Origin: Gammaproteobacteria bacterium
GTDB lineage: Bacteria > Pseudomonadota > Gammaproteobacteria > Pseudomonadales > Pseudohongiellaceae
Direction: 5' to 3'
Assembly (NCBI GenBank): GCA_029253585.1
Contig: JAQWZF010000018.1
Span: 62,001 to 126,000 of the forward strand
Length of the DNA: 64,000 bases
Positions 37,481 to 46,297 of the stretch are shown here, in pieces. The translations under genes and the position numbers were made by a program. Numbering within the stretch: the stretch's first letter is position 1; every line of letters begins with the position of its first letter. Below the pieces are notes generated by a model, which saw nothing but the letters and a program-made list of their open reading frames with translations, searched no databases and was not told the origin of the DNA.

Positions 37481-37873
37481 ATGGCGGGCGAAGAAGATCT
37501 GAACATGTTACTGGCACAGTTAAATCCGCGTCTTCTCGCCGGTGACTTCGTGTTCTGTACTATAGAGAAGGCGCAATACGGGGACTCAGCCGACCTGCAA
37601 CCCATCGCCTCCTATCAAGAGGAAGAGGGTCTTAGTCTATTGCTATCCAAGGGAGCGGCAGATGTAGCTGGCCTTGCCTATGAGTCGGTCTTTAGTTGTA
37701 TTAGTCTGATGGTGCACTCCAGTCTCGATGCGGTTGGGCTCACCGCGGCGGTCTCTAGAAGGCTGGCGGCCCATGGTATCAGTGCCAATATGATCGCCGC
37801 CTACTATCACGACCATGTTTATGTGCCTAAAGACAAGGCGCAACTGGCCATGCAAGTGCTTGCCGCGCTATAG
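37481..37873 (+). CDS. ACT-domain protein
   Basis: A 130-residue protein ending in an ACT-like fold: residues 70-130 include SLMVHSSLDAVGLTAAVSRR, LAAHGISANMIAAYYHDHVY and the final helix KAQLAMQVLAAL. The N-terminal half, LNPRLLAGDFVFCTIE and SYQEEEGLSLLL, matches a family of small ACT proteins sometimes proposed to sense amino acids. GGGAGG precedes the ATG. Its ligand is unknown. Confidence 0.8.
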   Translation: MAGEEDLNMLLAQLNPRLLAGDFVFCTIEKAQYGDSADLQPIASYQEEEGLSLLLSKGAADVAGLAYESVFSCISLMVHSSLDAVGLTAAVSRRLAAHGISANMIAAYYHDHVYVPKDKAQLAMQVLAAL

Positions 37874-37929
37874 GCTTCAAAATATTCTTCTAAAGAATTA
37901 ATCATCATCCGAAATAGAGGTAGTCCCCC

Positions 37930-40371
37930 ATGCAAACTAGATCTCTCCTAAGTCTCGTCCTGTTGACCGCAATTGCCAGTCTTGCCATCGGGAGTACCGT
38001 TGCTAGAGCGCAGGGTAATAGCTCGGTGAATATCGAGGGGTTGGATCAGAGCGTTGAGATATTAAAAGATAAGTGGGGAATTTCTCATATCTATGCGCTG
38101 ACAGAACACGACCTGTTTTTCGCTCAGGGTTATAGCGCAGCAAGAGATCGCCTGTTTCAGTTTGAAATATGGCGAGCACAGGCGACTGGAACTACGGCAG
38201 CGCTATTTGGCCCTCGCATGATCGATCGCGATCATGGCACTCGGCTATTTAAGTTTCGTGGTCCAATGGCGGATGAGATGAATCACTATCATCCCCGCGG
38301 CGTCGATATCATTACAGCCTTCGTCCATGGTGTTAATGCCTACATCGATGAGGCACTGGATGATCCTGATTCGCTGCCACTGCCATTCAAACTTCTCGGC
38401 ATTCAGCCCCAGCACTGGACAGAAGAGGTCGTCATTTCTCGCCATCAGGGTCTATTAGGAAATATTGGTCAAGAACTGAATATTGGCAGGGCGGTGTGCG
38501 CGATCGGTGAAAATGCTGTGCGAGAGTTGCAGTATTTTCACCCACATGACCCGATCTTGAGCTTGGATCCAATGATCGACTGTGAGTCTCTTATCGAGAA
38601 CGATATCTTGCATCTCTACACTTCGTATAGAAGCAGTATTAAGTTTGAGCCAAACGATATCGTCGCAGGCACTGATCGAAATACCAAGCAAAGCTATGCC
38701 CAAATCGCCAGTACCATTAACGCAGAAGACATCAACCTGAAGGAACATGATCTGGATGATATAGGTAGCAATAATTGGGTTGTCAGCGGTGACCTCACAC
38801 AGGATGGCTGGCCGATGATGATTAATGACCCACATCGCGCACAGAGCGTTCCCTCGCTGCGCTATTGGGTGCATCTGGTAGGCCCGGGTTGGAACGTGAT
38901 AGGCGGTGGCGAGCCCGAGATTCCCGGTGTATCCATTGGGCACAACGAACAGGGCGCCTGGGGGCTTACCGTGTTTGGCACAGATGGTGAAGATCTAATG
39001 GTGTATGAGACGAATCCCGCTAACCCGAATCAATACCGCTACCAGGGCCGGTGGGAGGACATGCAGACTATAGAAGAAGTGATAGAAGTGAAGGGCGCCG
39101 ATTCGGTAACGGTAGAGCTTAAGTACACGCGACACGGCCCGGTTAGTTTTGAGGACACGAACAAGAATTTGGCCTATGCAGTACGTCCCGCCTGGATGGA
39201 TGTTGGCGGCGCTCCGTATCTTGCCTCGCTGCGTATGGATCAGGCAGCTACTTGGGAAGAATTCAGAGACGCTTCGAACTATAGCCATATTCCCGGCGAG
39301 AATATGATCTGGGCCGATCGCGATGGCAATATCGGCTGGCAGGCAGTAGGTATTGCACCACTGAGAAGGAATTTTAGCGGGCTGGTCCCCGTTCCCGGTG
39401 ACGGGCGTTATGAATGGGATGGGTATCTGGAGATCAAAAATAAACCCAATGCGTTCAATCCTGATGTAGGCTACATAGAGACTTCGAATAGCAACTACAC
39501 GCCACCGGACTATCCGAACCTCGACGCAATTGCGTATACATGGACTGACCCCTATCGCTGGGCGCGCGGCAGCGAGCTACTGAGTTCGGGAAGGAAATTC
39601 AATATGACAGACATGATTGAGTTTCAGCACGACTATCTCTCTATTCCCGCGCGTTCGTTAGTTCCTTTCTTTAAAGATTTGCGTGCAAATGATCGGCAGG
39701 TCGAAGCAGCGAGACAGATGTTAATGAACTGGGACTTCAGGCTTGATAAAGATTCGATAGAGGCGGGTATCTATGTGGCTTTCGAGAGACAGCTGCTAGA
39801 CAACATGGAAGCACTTAAAGTCCCCGAGGTGGCGAGTGACTTTCTCAACGTAGGAATGAAGACCAGTATAGATATGTTATTGGCGCCAGATGGTGACTTT
39901 GGTAACGATCCTATAGCGGGTAGAGACGAATTTTTGTTGAATACCCTAGGCGAGGCGGTAGCAACATTGCGGGAGAAGCTGGGTGCGAATATCGAAGATT
40001 GGGTATACGGTCAAGCCGACTATAAGCATGCGCTAATTCGCCATCCCCTGGGTGCGGCGGTGAGTGAAGAGATCAGAAGTCGTCTAGAGCTGGGTCCACT
40101 GCCTCGAGGAGGGAATGGATTTACCCTGGGGGCTACCGGCAGTGGTGACAATCAAACCTCTGGCGCCTCGTTCAGGATTTTCATCGATACCCGTGATTGG
40201 GACAATACGCTGGGAATGAATACTCCGGGTCAGGTGGGTGATCCCGATAGCCCACTGTATGACAATCTGTTCGAGCTGTGGGCTAACGATAAGGTGTTTC
40301 CGGCTTTTTATTCTCGCGACAAAATAGAAACCGTCTTGTTTGAGACCCTCGATCTGATACCGACAAACTAA
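37930..40371 (+). CDS. Penicillin acylase family Ntn-hydrolase
   Basis: An 813-residue periplasmic proenzyme. A Sec signal (residues 1-28, ending VARAQG) is followed by an alpha chain with DKWGISHIYALTEHDLFFAQ and GYSAARDRLFQFEI. The autocatalytic site is DDIGSNNWVVSG, where Ser280 becomes the N-terminal nucleophile of the beta chain; HGPVSFED and the Asn in SNYSHIPGENMIWAD fit the oxyanion-hole region. Relatives cleave penicillin G, aculeacin or acyl-homoserine lactones, so quorum quenching is possible but not shown. It ends 14 bases before the SulP gene. Confidence 0.9.
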   Translation: MQTRSLLSLVLLTAIASLAIGSTVARAQGNSSVNIEGLDQSVEILKDKWGISHIYALTEHDLFFAQGYSAARDRLFQFEIWRAQATGTTAALFGPRMIDRDHGTRLFKFRGPMADEMNHYHPRGVDIITAFVHGVNAYIDEALDDPDSLPLPFKLLGIQPQHWTEEVVISRHQGLLGNIGQELNIGRAVCAIGENAVRELQYFHPHDPILSLDPMIDCESLIENDILHLYTSYRSSIKFEPNDIVAGTDRNTKQSYAQIASTINAEDINLKEHDLDDIGSNNWVVSGDLTQDGWPMMINDPHRAQSVPSLRYWVHLVGPGWNVIGGGEPEIPGVSIGHNEQGAWGLTVFGTDGEDLMVYETNPANPNQYRYQGRWEDMQTIEEVIEVKGADSVTVELKYTRHGPVSFEDTNKNLAYAVRPAWMDVGGAPYLASLRMDQAATWEEFRDASNYSHIPGENMIWADRDGNIGWQAVGIAPLRRNFSGLVPVPGDGRYEWDGYLEIKNKPNAFNPDVGYIETSNSNYTPPDYPNLDAIAYTWTDPYRWARGSELLSSGRKFNMTDMIEFQHDYLSIPARSLVPFFKDLRANDRQVEAARQMLMNWDFRLDKDSIEAGIYVAFERQLLDNMEALKVPEVASDFLNVGMKTSIDMLLAPDGDFGNDPIAGRDEFLLNTLGEAVATLREKLGANIEDWVYGQADYKHALIRHPLGAAVSEEIRSRLELGPLPRGGNGFTLGATGSGDNQTSGASFRIFIDTRDWDNTLGMNTPGQVGDPDSPLYDNLFELWANDKVFPAFYSRDKIETVLFETLDLIPTN

Positions 40372-40385
40372 ATTGCGAGCCTGAT

Positions 40386-42116
40386 ATGGCATTCCTCTCC
40401 GGCCTCCTGCCTACGGCACTCAAGGCCGGCCGCTATGATAGACATCATTTCCTGGGCGATGTGATAGCCGCGGTCATTGTGGCTATCATGTTGATTCCGC
40501 AGTCCTTAGCCTATGCATTACTTGCGGGTATGCCGGCAGAGGTTGGGCTTTACGCCAGCATATTACCGCTGATCGCCTACGCCATACTTGGCAGTAGCAG
40601 TACGCTATCCGTCGGGCCTGTGGCTATTACTTCCTTGATGACGGCTGCCGCACTTTCGGACGTGGCAGCGCAGGGGTCTGCGAACTATCTCACAGCCGCC
40701 ATTACTCTGGCCGCACTATCGGGAGCTATGTTGCTCGGCTGTGGAATACTCCGTCTCGGCATTCTTGCTAATTTCCTTTCCCACACGGTCGTACAGGCGT
40801 TTATTACCGCATCAGCTATCATTATTGCCGTCAGTCAATTCAAACACTTAATGGGTGTGAATAGTGGTGGTGACAATCTCCTCGAGCTGCTGTCGGCGCT
40901 AATTGAAAACGTTGGACAAACCAATATCTATACCCTGGCCCTTGGTCTGGCTGTGATTGTCTCTCTACTCAGTAGCCGTCACTGGGGGGTTAGCTTTCTT
41001 GTACGATTCGGTATCGCTGCACATAGTGCCGATCTTATGGTTAAGGCGGCACCTGTTCTGGGGGTTATCATCAGTATCCTGGTAGTGGTTTCATTTGATC
41101 TGGAAGCTAAAGATGTGGCAGTTGTAGGCAGTATTCCAGCCGGGCTGCCTTCGTTAGTCTTGCCCTCATTCAATCTTCCATTAGTGAAAGAATTGCTGTT
41201 ACCTGCAGCGCTGATCTCGACTATAGGCTACGTGGAATCTATTTCTGTGGGCTCAGCGCTCGGTGCCAAGCGACGCGAAGGAGTAGACAACAATCGAGAG
41301 CTCGTCGCGCTGGGTGGGGCTAATTTGGCGGCGGCAGTGTCGGGCGCGTTTCCAGTGACAGGTGGATTCTCTCGCTCCGTGGTAAATTTTGATGCTGGCG
41401 CACACAGCCAGTTGGCAAGCCTGATGACTGCTGGCCTGATTGCACTGGTTGCACTGTTTCTTACTCCGTTTCTGTATTATCTCCCAAAGGCGGTATTGGC
41501 GGCGACGATTATTGTGGCGGTATTGTCTCTAGTTGACTTTTCTATTATCAAGAAGACCTGGCGCTTCTCGAAAAGAGATTGGGGGTCGGTGGTGGCAACG
41601 CTATTCCTGACCCTTGGATTCGGCGTTGAAGTGGGTGTTAGCAGTGGGGTACTCATTTCAATTTCTTTGCACCTTTACCGTACGGCGCGACCTCATGTCG
41701 CCGAGGTGGGCTTGGTTGAAGGCACCGAGCACTTTCGTAATATTCTCCGTTATAAGGTGAAGACTATTCCCAGCGTACTTACTCTTCGTATCGATGAGAG
41801 TCTATTCTTCGCTAACGCCAGCATGTTGGAGAAACTCATCTATGAGCGAGTTGCGGAAGACAAGAATATAGTCCACGTTGTACTGATGTGCAGCGCGGTT
41901 AACGAAGTGGACTTCAGTGCTCTGGAGACTTTGGAAGAGATTAATCAGAGGCTCCGAGAAGAGAATATTTTTCTACACCTGTCCGAGGTGAAAGGCCCAG
42001 TGCTGGACAAACTAAGACGAGCGCGCTTCATAGATCAGATGAGCGGAAATCTTTACCTTACGCAACATCAGGCCTTCGCCGACTTAATTAGCAAAGAGGA
42101 AAGCAAGACTCGCTGA
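40386..42116 (+). CDS. SulP-family anion transporter with STAS domain
   Basis: A 576-residue inner-membrane protein. The SulP signature is seen in AVIVAIMLIPQSLAYALLAG and PAEVGLYASILPLIAYAILG; multiple helices continue to about residue 430, and a cytoplasmic STAS domain with VNEVDFSALETLEEINQRL follows to the end. SulP proteins carry sulfate, bicarbonate or dicarboxylates with H+ or Na+. With a SoxC-like enzyme elsewhere in the window a sulfate role is tempting but unproven. Confidence 0.92.
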   Translation: MAFLSGLLPTALKAGRYDRHHFLGDVIAAVIVAIMLIPQSLAYALLAGMPAEVGLYASILPLIAYAILGSSSTLSVGPVAITSLMTAAALSDVAAQGSANYLTAAITLAALSGAMLLGCGILRLGILANFLSHTVVQAFITASAIIIAVSQFKHLMGVNSGGDNLLELLSALIENVGQTNIYTLALGLAVIVSLLSSRHWGVSFLVRFGIAAHSADLMVKAAPVLGVIISILVVVSFDLEAKDVAVVGSIPAGLPSLVLPSFNLPLVKELLLPAALISTIGYVESISVGSALGAKRREGVDNNRELVALGGANLAAAVSGAFPVTGGFSRSVVNFDAGAHSQLASLMTAGLIALVALFLTPFLYYLPKAVLAATIIVAVLSLVDFSIIKKTWRFSKRDWGSVVATLFLTLGFGVEVGVSSGVLISISLHLYRTARPHVAEVGLVEGTEHFRNILRYKVKTIPSVLTLRIDESLFFANASMLEKLIYERVAEDKNIVHVVLMCSAVNEVDFSALETLEEINQRLREENIFLHLSEVKGPVLDKLRRARFIDQMSGNLYLTQHQAFADLISKEESKTR

Positions 42117-42160
42117 TGGTGAGGGAGATTTGCATCGCAGTCCCGCCGTCTCCTCTTATC

Positions 42161-42199
42161 CTGTTACTCTAACTCTTACCCCTAACTCTAACTCTAACG
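42161..42199. repeat. Short hexamer-type repeat (CTAACT-like)
   Basis: An imperfect run of CTAACT/TCTAAC units in the noncoding strip after the SulP gene, for example CCTAACTCTAACTCTAAC. About six units are seen, some altered to TCTTAC. It resembles telomeric repeats only superficially. Confidence 0.6.
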
Positions 42200-42245
42200 G
42201 TAGTTGTTCAGTCCACCATGTCACAGCTGGGCAAGAATAGAGCTT

Positions 42246-42542
42246 ATGTCTGAAAGTAAGCACAATAAGAATAGCGATGTTGCTGCAGCTGGCCTGCCAT
42301 CGGGCGACAATGCCGATGCGCAGTTGCGCCGCACCGGTATTAACCCGGAGCGCCTGTCGGTGGTTAAGTTGGGGTGCAGATCCCATTTAACCGGAGTTCC
42401 TTCCTGGTTATGGCGATTAGGCTCGGGCCTGTTGCTGTGGTCTCTGGCGCTGTTGTTCCATTCACCCCTAGCTCAATTGTCACCCTACCTACAGGCTGCG
42501 ATAAAGCTTGTCATCGGGTTGATTATTCTGATCGCAGCCTGA
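42246..42542 (+). CDS. Small protein with C-terminal membrane helices, unknown
   Basis: A 98-residue protein starting MSESKHNKNSDVAAAGLPSG, a polar leader, then a hydrophobic tail with helices at about residues 52-68 and 75-98 (WLWRLGSGLLLWSLALLF and LQAAIKLVIGLIILIAA). AGAG lies close before the ATG. No family is recognised. The upstream hexamer repeat and the downstream CDF fragment make this a disturbed region, so it may itself be a remnant. Confidence 0.5.
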   Translation: MSESKHNKNSDVAAAGLPSGDNADAQLRRTGINPERLSVVKLGCRSHLTGVPSWLWRLGSGLLLWSLALLFHSPLAQLSPYLQAAIKLVIGLIILIAA

Positions 42543-42564
42543 GAAATACTGGTTTCAGCAACAG

Positions 42565-42582
42565 AGCGCCGTGCGGCGCGCT
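42565..42582 (+). terminator. Possible weak terminator
   Basis: AGCGCC and GGCGC pair around GTGC, followed by CTTTC, 22 bases after the stop of the small membrane protein gene. The T run is short, so efficiency is doubtful. Confidence 0.35.
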
Positions 42583-42595
42583 TTCAGTGGAATCA

Positions 42596-42925
42596 CTATA
42601 TCGCAGCGAACACCGCAAGCAGGACGGCGCCCGTATAACCACCGAGGGTATTTACCTTACCCGTACCAAAACTATATCTGCTGCTGTGAGCGTGGCGACG
42701 CGCATAGACATAGGCGTTGATGCCCAATGTCACAGTATGGGAGCCCATATGCAGGCCGTCGGCGAGCAGGGCCATAGAGCCGAATGCGATGCCGGCAGCA
42801 ATCTCGACCAGCATCATGACAAACGTTAGCGCAATTACGAGAAGCGTGCGCGATTCCCCCGGTCGCTTGAGATCCTGGCCGAAGCTATGGGAATGCTGCC
42901 AGCGTTTCAGCTGCTCGTGCTGCAT
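42596..42925 (-). pseudogene. Truncated cation diffusion facilitator (DmeF/CzcD-like), N-terminal part
   Basis: A 109-residue frame with a good AAGGAG site and an intact N-terminus: HSHSFGQ, the first helix RTLLVIALTFVMMLVEIAAG, the second with the metal-site LLADGLHMGSH, and RYSFGTGKVNTLGGYTGA at the start of helix three. It stops after VFAAI, whereas CDF transporters of this type have six helices and about 300 residues. No continuation is seen in other frames downstream, where a different plus-strand gene follows. The protein could not form a transporter. DmeF-like members export Co2+, Ni2+ or Zn2+. Confidence 0.8.
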
Positions 42926-43090
42926 GCTCCGCTCCTTTGATATCTGACTTATAACTCGGTTGTTCTATCGGCATCGAATGCCTCTGTGACAGGAAGGGGC
43001 AGTGCAATTTGATGGTAGTCGCCCAGAGTCCTCTGATATAGTATTTTAACCATCTAAATAACTACGTTGCTGAGCATAGCTGGAGAAACA

Positions 43091-43672
43091 ATGAACAAAT
43101 TTTTATCGAGTCTATTGATCCTTACACCCTTACTAGCAGGCAGCGCCAACGCTGTGGAAGAGGCTGATCCTGCTTTGGCCGAGATTACCAATTTCCGCCA
43201 GTATAGCTCAACATTCGCTAGCTCAGGTCAGCCTAGTCGAGAACAATTTTCAACGATCGCCGAGAATGGTTTCGAGAGAATCGTCTACATAGCTTTCACC
43301 AATAACCAGAATGCCTTGCCCGATGCGGACCTGGTGGTTAAGGGGCTTGGCATGGAATACATGCAGGTGCCGGTGGACTTCAACAATCCGCTCCCGTCTG
43401 ATTTCTACGCATTTGCCGACTCGATGCGGCGCAACACAGACAAGAAGACGCTACTGCATTGTCAGGTGAATGCTCGTGCCACGGCATTCAGCTTCCTCTA
43501 TAGAGTGATCTATGCCGACGTGCCGGTCGCGCAGGCGAAAGCCGATATGAATACCGTGTGGCAGCCGAATGAAGTCTGGCGCGATTTTATCTTTACTGTC
43601 TTGGCGGAGAACGCTATCTCTCCTGATTGTGAAGACTGCGATTGGACGCCTCCACCGCCGCGCGTGCAGTAG
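43091..43672 (+). CDS. Exported phosphatase-like protein (DUF442/BLH-type)
   Basis: A 193-residue protein with a Sec signal (residues 1-20, ending GSANAVE). The mature part has the dual-specificity phosphatase-like layout: TNFRQYSSTFASSGQPSREQ at the start, GFERIVYIAFTN, and a phosphate-loop-like HCQVNARATAF (CX4R, as in the DUF442/BLH group rather than CX5R of typical tyrosine phosphatases). I prefer the ATG at 43091 to the in-frame TTG at 43067 because the signal begins there. The substrate is unknown. A strong terminator follows. Confidence 0.78.
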   Translation: MNKFLSSLLILTPLLAGSANAVEEADPALAEITNFRQYSSTFASSGQPSREQFSTIAENGFERIVYIAFTNNQNALPDADLVVKGLGMEYMQVPVDFNNPLPSDFYAFADSMRRNTDKKTLLHCQVNARATAFSFLYRVIYADVPVAQAKADMNTVWQPNEVWRDFIFTVLAENAISPDCEDCDWTPPPPRVQ

Positions 43673-43741
43673 AGCAGTGAAAAGTAGAACGGTCTAGGTG
43701 GCCGGCTTTTAGACAGTTAGCAAGAATGAAACATGTTATAT

Positions 43742-43779
43742 AAAAAAAGGGTGAGCTCGAAAGAGTTCACCCTTTTTTT
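43742..43779. terminator. Bidirectional terminator
   Basis: AAAAAAAGGGTGA-GCTC and GAG-TTCACCCTTTTTTT pair across a GAAA loop with A and T tracts on either side. It serves both the phosphatase-like gene on the plus strand and the redoxin/cytochrome fusion gene on the minus strand. Confidence 0.9.
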
Positions 43780-43805
43780 ATACTGATCTGTCTGGGTGGT
43801 CTGAC

Positions 43806-45638
43806 TTAGTCTGAGCCACCTTGATCAATGTTCTTCCAAGAGTAAAAACCCATGAACATTTCTTCCCAGCTTTGCTCGCCCCAATTAATCTCAGTGTTAG
43901 GGTCAGGGTTGAAAGCATTCTGTGAAGAGTTGTCGAATGCGCCAGTCGCGACAATCTTGGTGCCAGCAGGAATTCGAAGAGGCTCTTCCAATTCATGTGC
44001 CAGCTGCCAGTTGAAGGAATAGGCAGGAACAGAGAGCAACAATTCTTCGCTGCCATCAGGGTACTGCGCAGTGAACTTCATGCGCTTACCGCGAAAATGC
44101 ATATGTGGCATCAGGCTATAGAGTTCTGCATCTTCCGGAACCGTTGTAACCAGTTCCATCTCATGGTCTTTTGCCTGAGCAGGAATGCTGATTGCGAAGG
44201 CATTGCCCACACCGCCGGACATACGCTGCTCTGGAACTTCACCTTCCTCGTAGAAGTAGATGCCGATCTCAGTCGCGTCAGTCGTCTCTTTGCCTGAAGT
44301 CGTGTAGTGCATCTGCAGGTTAAGAGTCGTGCCGGCCTTTAATAATCCGCCAACACCCGGGGGGTTAAGCGAAACGCTATTACCAGGAGCATAGCCTGCA
44401 ACTGAGCCTAGGTCAGGGTCGTTACCACCACCCAGGAAGGTACCGATATCGATCTCCGGAATCTCTTTGAAGATCTCACCGATGTTGGGCTGTTGACCAG
44501 AGGCTACGGCCGCAAAAAGTTTAGTGCGGATAGATTGCGCCTTCTCTGGGGGAAGTGATGCCAGCAAGTCCATGAGGATCTGCTGAAAATCAGGCGCTCC
44601 CTCAGGAGGTACAATTGTTGTAATAATATGGTGTAGTACGGCAGGATCGCCGGGGACTACTTCGCTGCCTTTGATCCAAACATCTGCCTCAAGGCCAAGA
44701 TCGACTGGAATATCCATATAGTCGACTACCCCAGTGGCAGGAATTGCTTGCTCAGGAACCTTAACGATTAAATCAGGCTCGCCAAGTGACCACTTCGTTG
44801 TAGGCCAGGTTAGAGCTGTTAGAGGGTCGCTCTCACTGTCCACCTTGGAGCCAGTGTTTACCCAGCGAACGAGTTTCTGCATCTCTTCGTCACTAAGATT
44901 CATTTCGTTCTTCATCTTGTGGCCGACCTTGTTATCGACCTGGCCCGGTGGCATGCGTTTTGTCATTACCACTTCGCGAATCATCGGTGACCAGCCCTGC
45001 ACCGCAAGGTTGCTGTCCATAGCGAAAGGGGCGATACCGCCGTCGCGGTGACAGTTTGCACAGTTCTGAGCAATGATTGGCGCGATATCTTTCTCATAGG
45101 AAAGATTTGCATGGGCATCCAGATTAGGGAATTCTATCGCCGCACCCGTGCTGGCAACTGAGACCATGTCAAAATTTTGGCCTGCAAGCATCTGCCGCAA
45201 GGAATTTTCCATGTCCGCGATTGGCCCGCGGTATAGCATTTCGAAATTGCCTGGATTGTAAAGAACGGCCTCATCCAGACGGCTTACGCCCAGCATCTCG
45301 GTGACCAGTTGTGCGTCATCCATTAAGACTGGAAGGTCCAAACCTGAGCTCGCGATATCAGCGCTCACCCGCGCTCTGTCAGTATGCAGTCCGGGGTTCA
45401 ACAAGAAGAATTGGACGCCCTGTTCTGTATATTGATCCTGGAGTGCTTTCAAGCTTGCCACATCTGCCTGGCTATTTGTCATAGGCATGATTACCACGGC
45501 GCTGTGATCGTCATACCAAGCCATGTGCTGAAAAGCACCTTCATGGTCGATCAGGGCGAAATCGCCAACTCGTTCACCGGCGTTTGCTGTGCCTGCGGCG
45601 AGGGCTGCCACTAGGGCTAATCCCAAAGTCTTTTTCAC
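43806..45638 (-). CDS. Exported redoxin-cytochrome c-monooxygenase-like fusion protein
   Basis: A 610-residue protein. GTG start at 45638 with GAGGAA six bases before it; a frame to 45659 exists but adds only a polar leader. A Sec signal ends near NAGERVG. Residues 25-155 are thioredoxin/redoxin-like (GDFALIDHEG, VQFFLLNPG) but lack a CxxC. A haem-binding site CANCHRDGG follows at about residue 193. The C-terminal 330 residues resemble copper type II ascorbate-dependent monooxygenases of the peptidylglycine type: VLHHIITTI, HYTTSG and SLMPHMHFRGKRMKF offer His and Met ligands. A periplasmic copper/haem redox role is inferred. Confidence 0.8.
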   Translation of the reverse strand: MKKTLGLALVAALAAGTANAGERVGDFALIDHEGAFQHMAWYDDHSAVVIMPMTNSQADVASLKALQDQYTEQGVQFFLLNPGLHTDRARVSADIASSGLDLPVLMDDAQLVTEMLGVSRLDEAVLYNPGNFEMLYRGPIADMENSLRQMLAGQNFDMVSVASTGAAIEFPNLDAHANLSYEKDIAPIIAQNCANCHRDGGIAPFAMDSNLAVQGWSPMIREVVMTKRMPPGQVDNKVGHKMKNEMNLSDEEMQKLVRWVNTGSKVDSESDPLTALTWPTTKWSLGEPDLIVKVPEQAIPATGVVDYMDIPVDLGLEADVWIKGSEVVPGDPAVLHHIITTIVPPEGAPDFQQILMDLLASLPPEKAQSIRTKLFAAVASGQQPNIGEIFKEIPEIDIGTFLGGGNDPDLGSVAGYAPGNSVSLNPPGVGGLLKAGTTLNLQMHYTTSGKETTDATEIGIYFYEEGEVPEQRMSGGVGNAFAISIPAQAKDHEMELVTTVPEDAELYSLMPHMHFRGKRMKFTAQYPDGSEELLLSVPAYSFNWQLAHELEEPLRIPAGTKIVATGAFDNSSQNAFNPDPNTEINWGEQSWEEMFMGFYSWKNIDQGGSD

Positions 45639-45920
45639 GTTTCGTTCCTCTCTATTCAAAAGTGTCTCTAATTAGGACAAATAATCCTAAGGGATTAAGT
45701 TTACTGGTTTCGGAAGGGATTGCAGCAAATATCAGACGTTTAATTGACGAGTTGACTCAAATTGCTACAGGCCAATAGTTACGCGCATTCTAGTGAGTTT
45801 TGCGTTATATTTCACAGCTCGAGAGTGGGCAGGGCGCTACATAGTTAGTTACTGAAAATTCAAATCACTGAAAGCCCTAGTCGGTGCTGTAAATCTGGGT
45901 AGAAAGTTTCGGAATTTGCC
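45639..45920. other. Intergenic region upstream of the fusion gene, nothing recognised
   Basis: No gene or strong hairpin is seen. It likely contains the minus-strand promoter of the redoxin-cytochrome gene. Confidence 0.35.
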
Positions 45921-46067
45921 TCAAAATAGTGCGGCGCTATACCCACCACTCACGTAGGCACCGTCAGCAATTAGCCCGGACTCGGATCCCAGCGTCGTCT
46001 GCGCAGTGAGTGTCAGAAATAACAGGAGAGAGAGGGGATAGCGGTGACCGCGCATTGGGTTTTTCAT
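45921..46067 (-). CDS. Possible 48-residue exported peptide
   Basis: The ATG at 46067 is preceded by CGGAA at a suitable distance. The product starts MKNPMRGHRYPLSLLLFLTL, a good Sec signal, with a likely cleavage after TAQTTLGS. The mature piece is about 20 residues, ending GGYSAALF, glycine- and serine-rich. It may be a true small secreted peptide, or the surviving 5' end of a longer exported protein gene whose remainder has been lost. No relative comes to mind. Confidence 0.4.
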   Translation of the reverse strand: MKNPMRGHRYPLSLLLFLTLTAQTTLGSESGLIADGAYVSGGYSAALF

Positions 46068-46297
46068 GATCGGTTCCGTTTATGACAGTGAGCTGGTGCA
46101 AATTAGTTTACTGCAGTGCTGGGTAGTTAGCAGCCCAGTGATGACAATGTCACACAACTGGCATAGGGAACGGTTTCGCCCTACCATCGCCGCACACAAC
46201 GCAGATCGAGAAATTTGGCTGCCTATTGATCCTAATTAGCAAGATCTAACGTATAAGTGGGTTGTCTTCACAAACAGGAATGTAGTCTGAGCCGCCT

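Noticed and set aside
38455..38943. A 162-codon minus-strand frame
   Set aside because: Antisense to the penicillin-acylase-family gene over its catalytic Ser region; shadow of that gene.
42161..42199. A telomere-like or replication-end repeat
   Set aside because: Only about six imperfect units within an ordinary circular-type chromosomal context; simple repeat drift is enough.
42374..42829. A 151-codon plus-strand frame across the disturbed strip
   Set aside because: It overlaps the small membrane gene and is antisense to the CDF fragment, both better supported.
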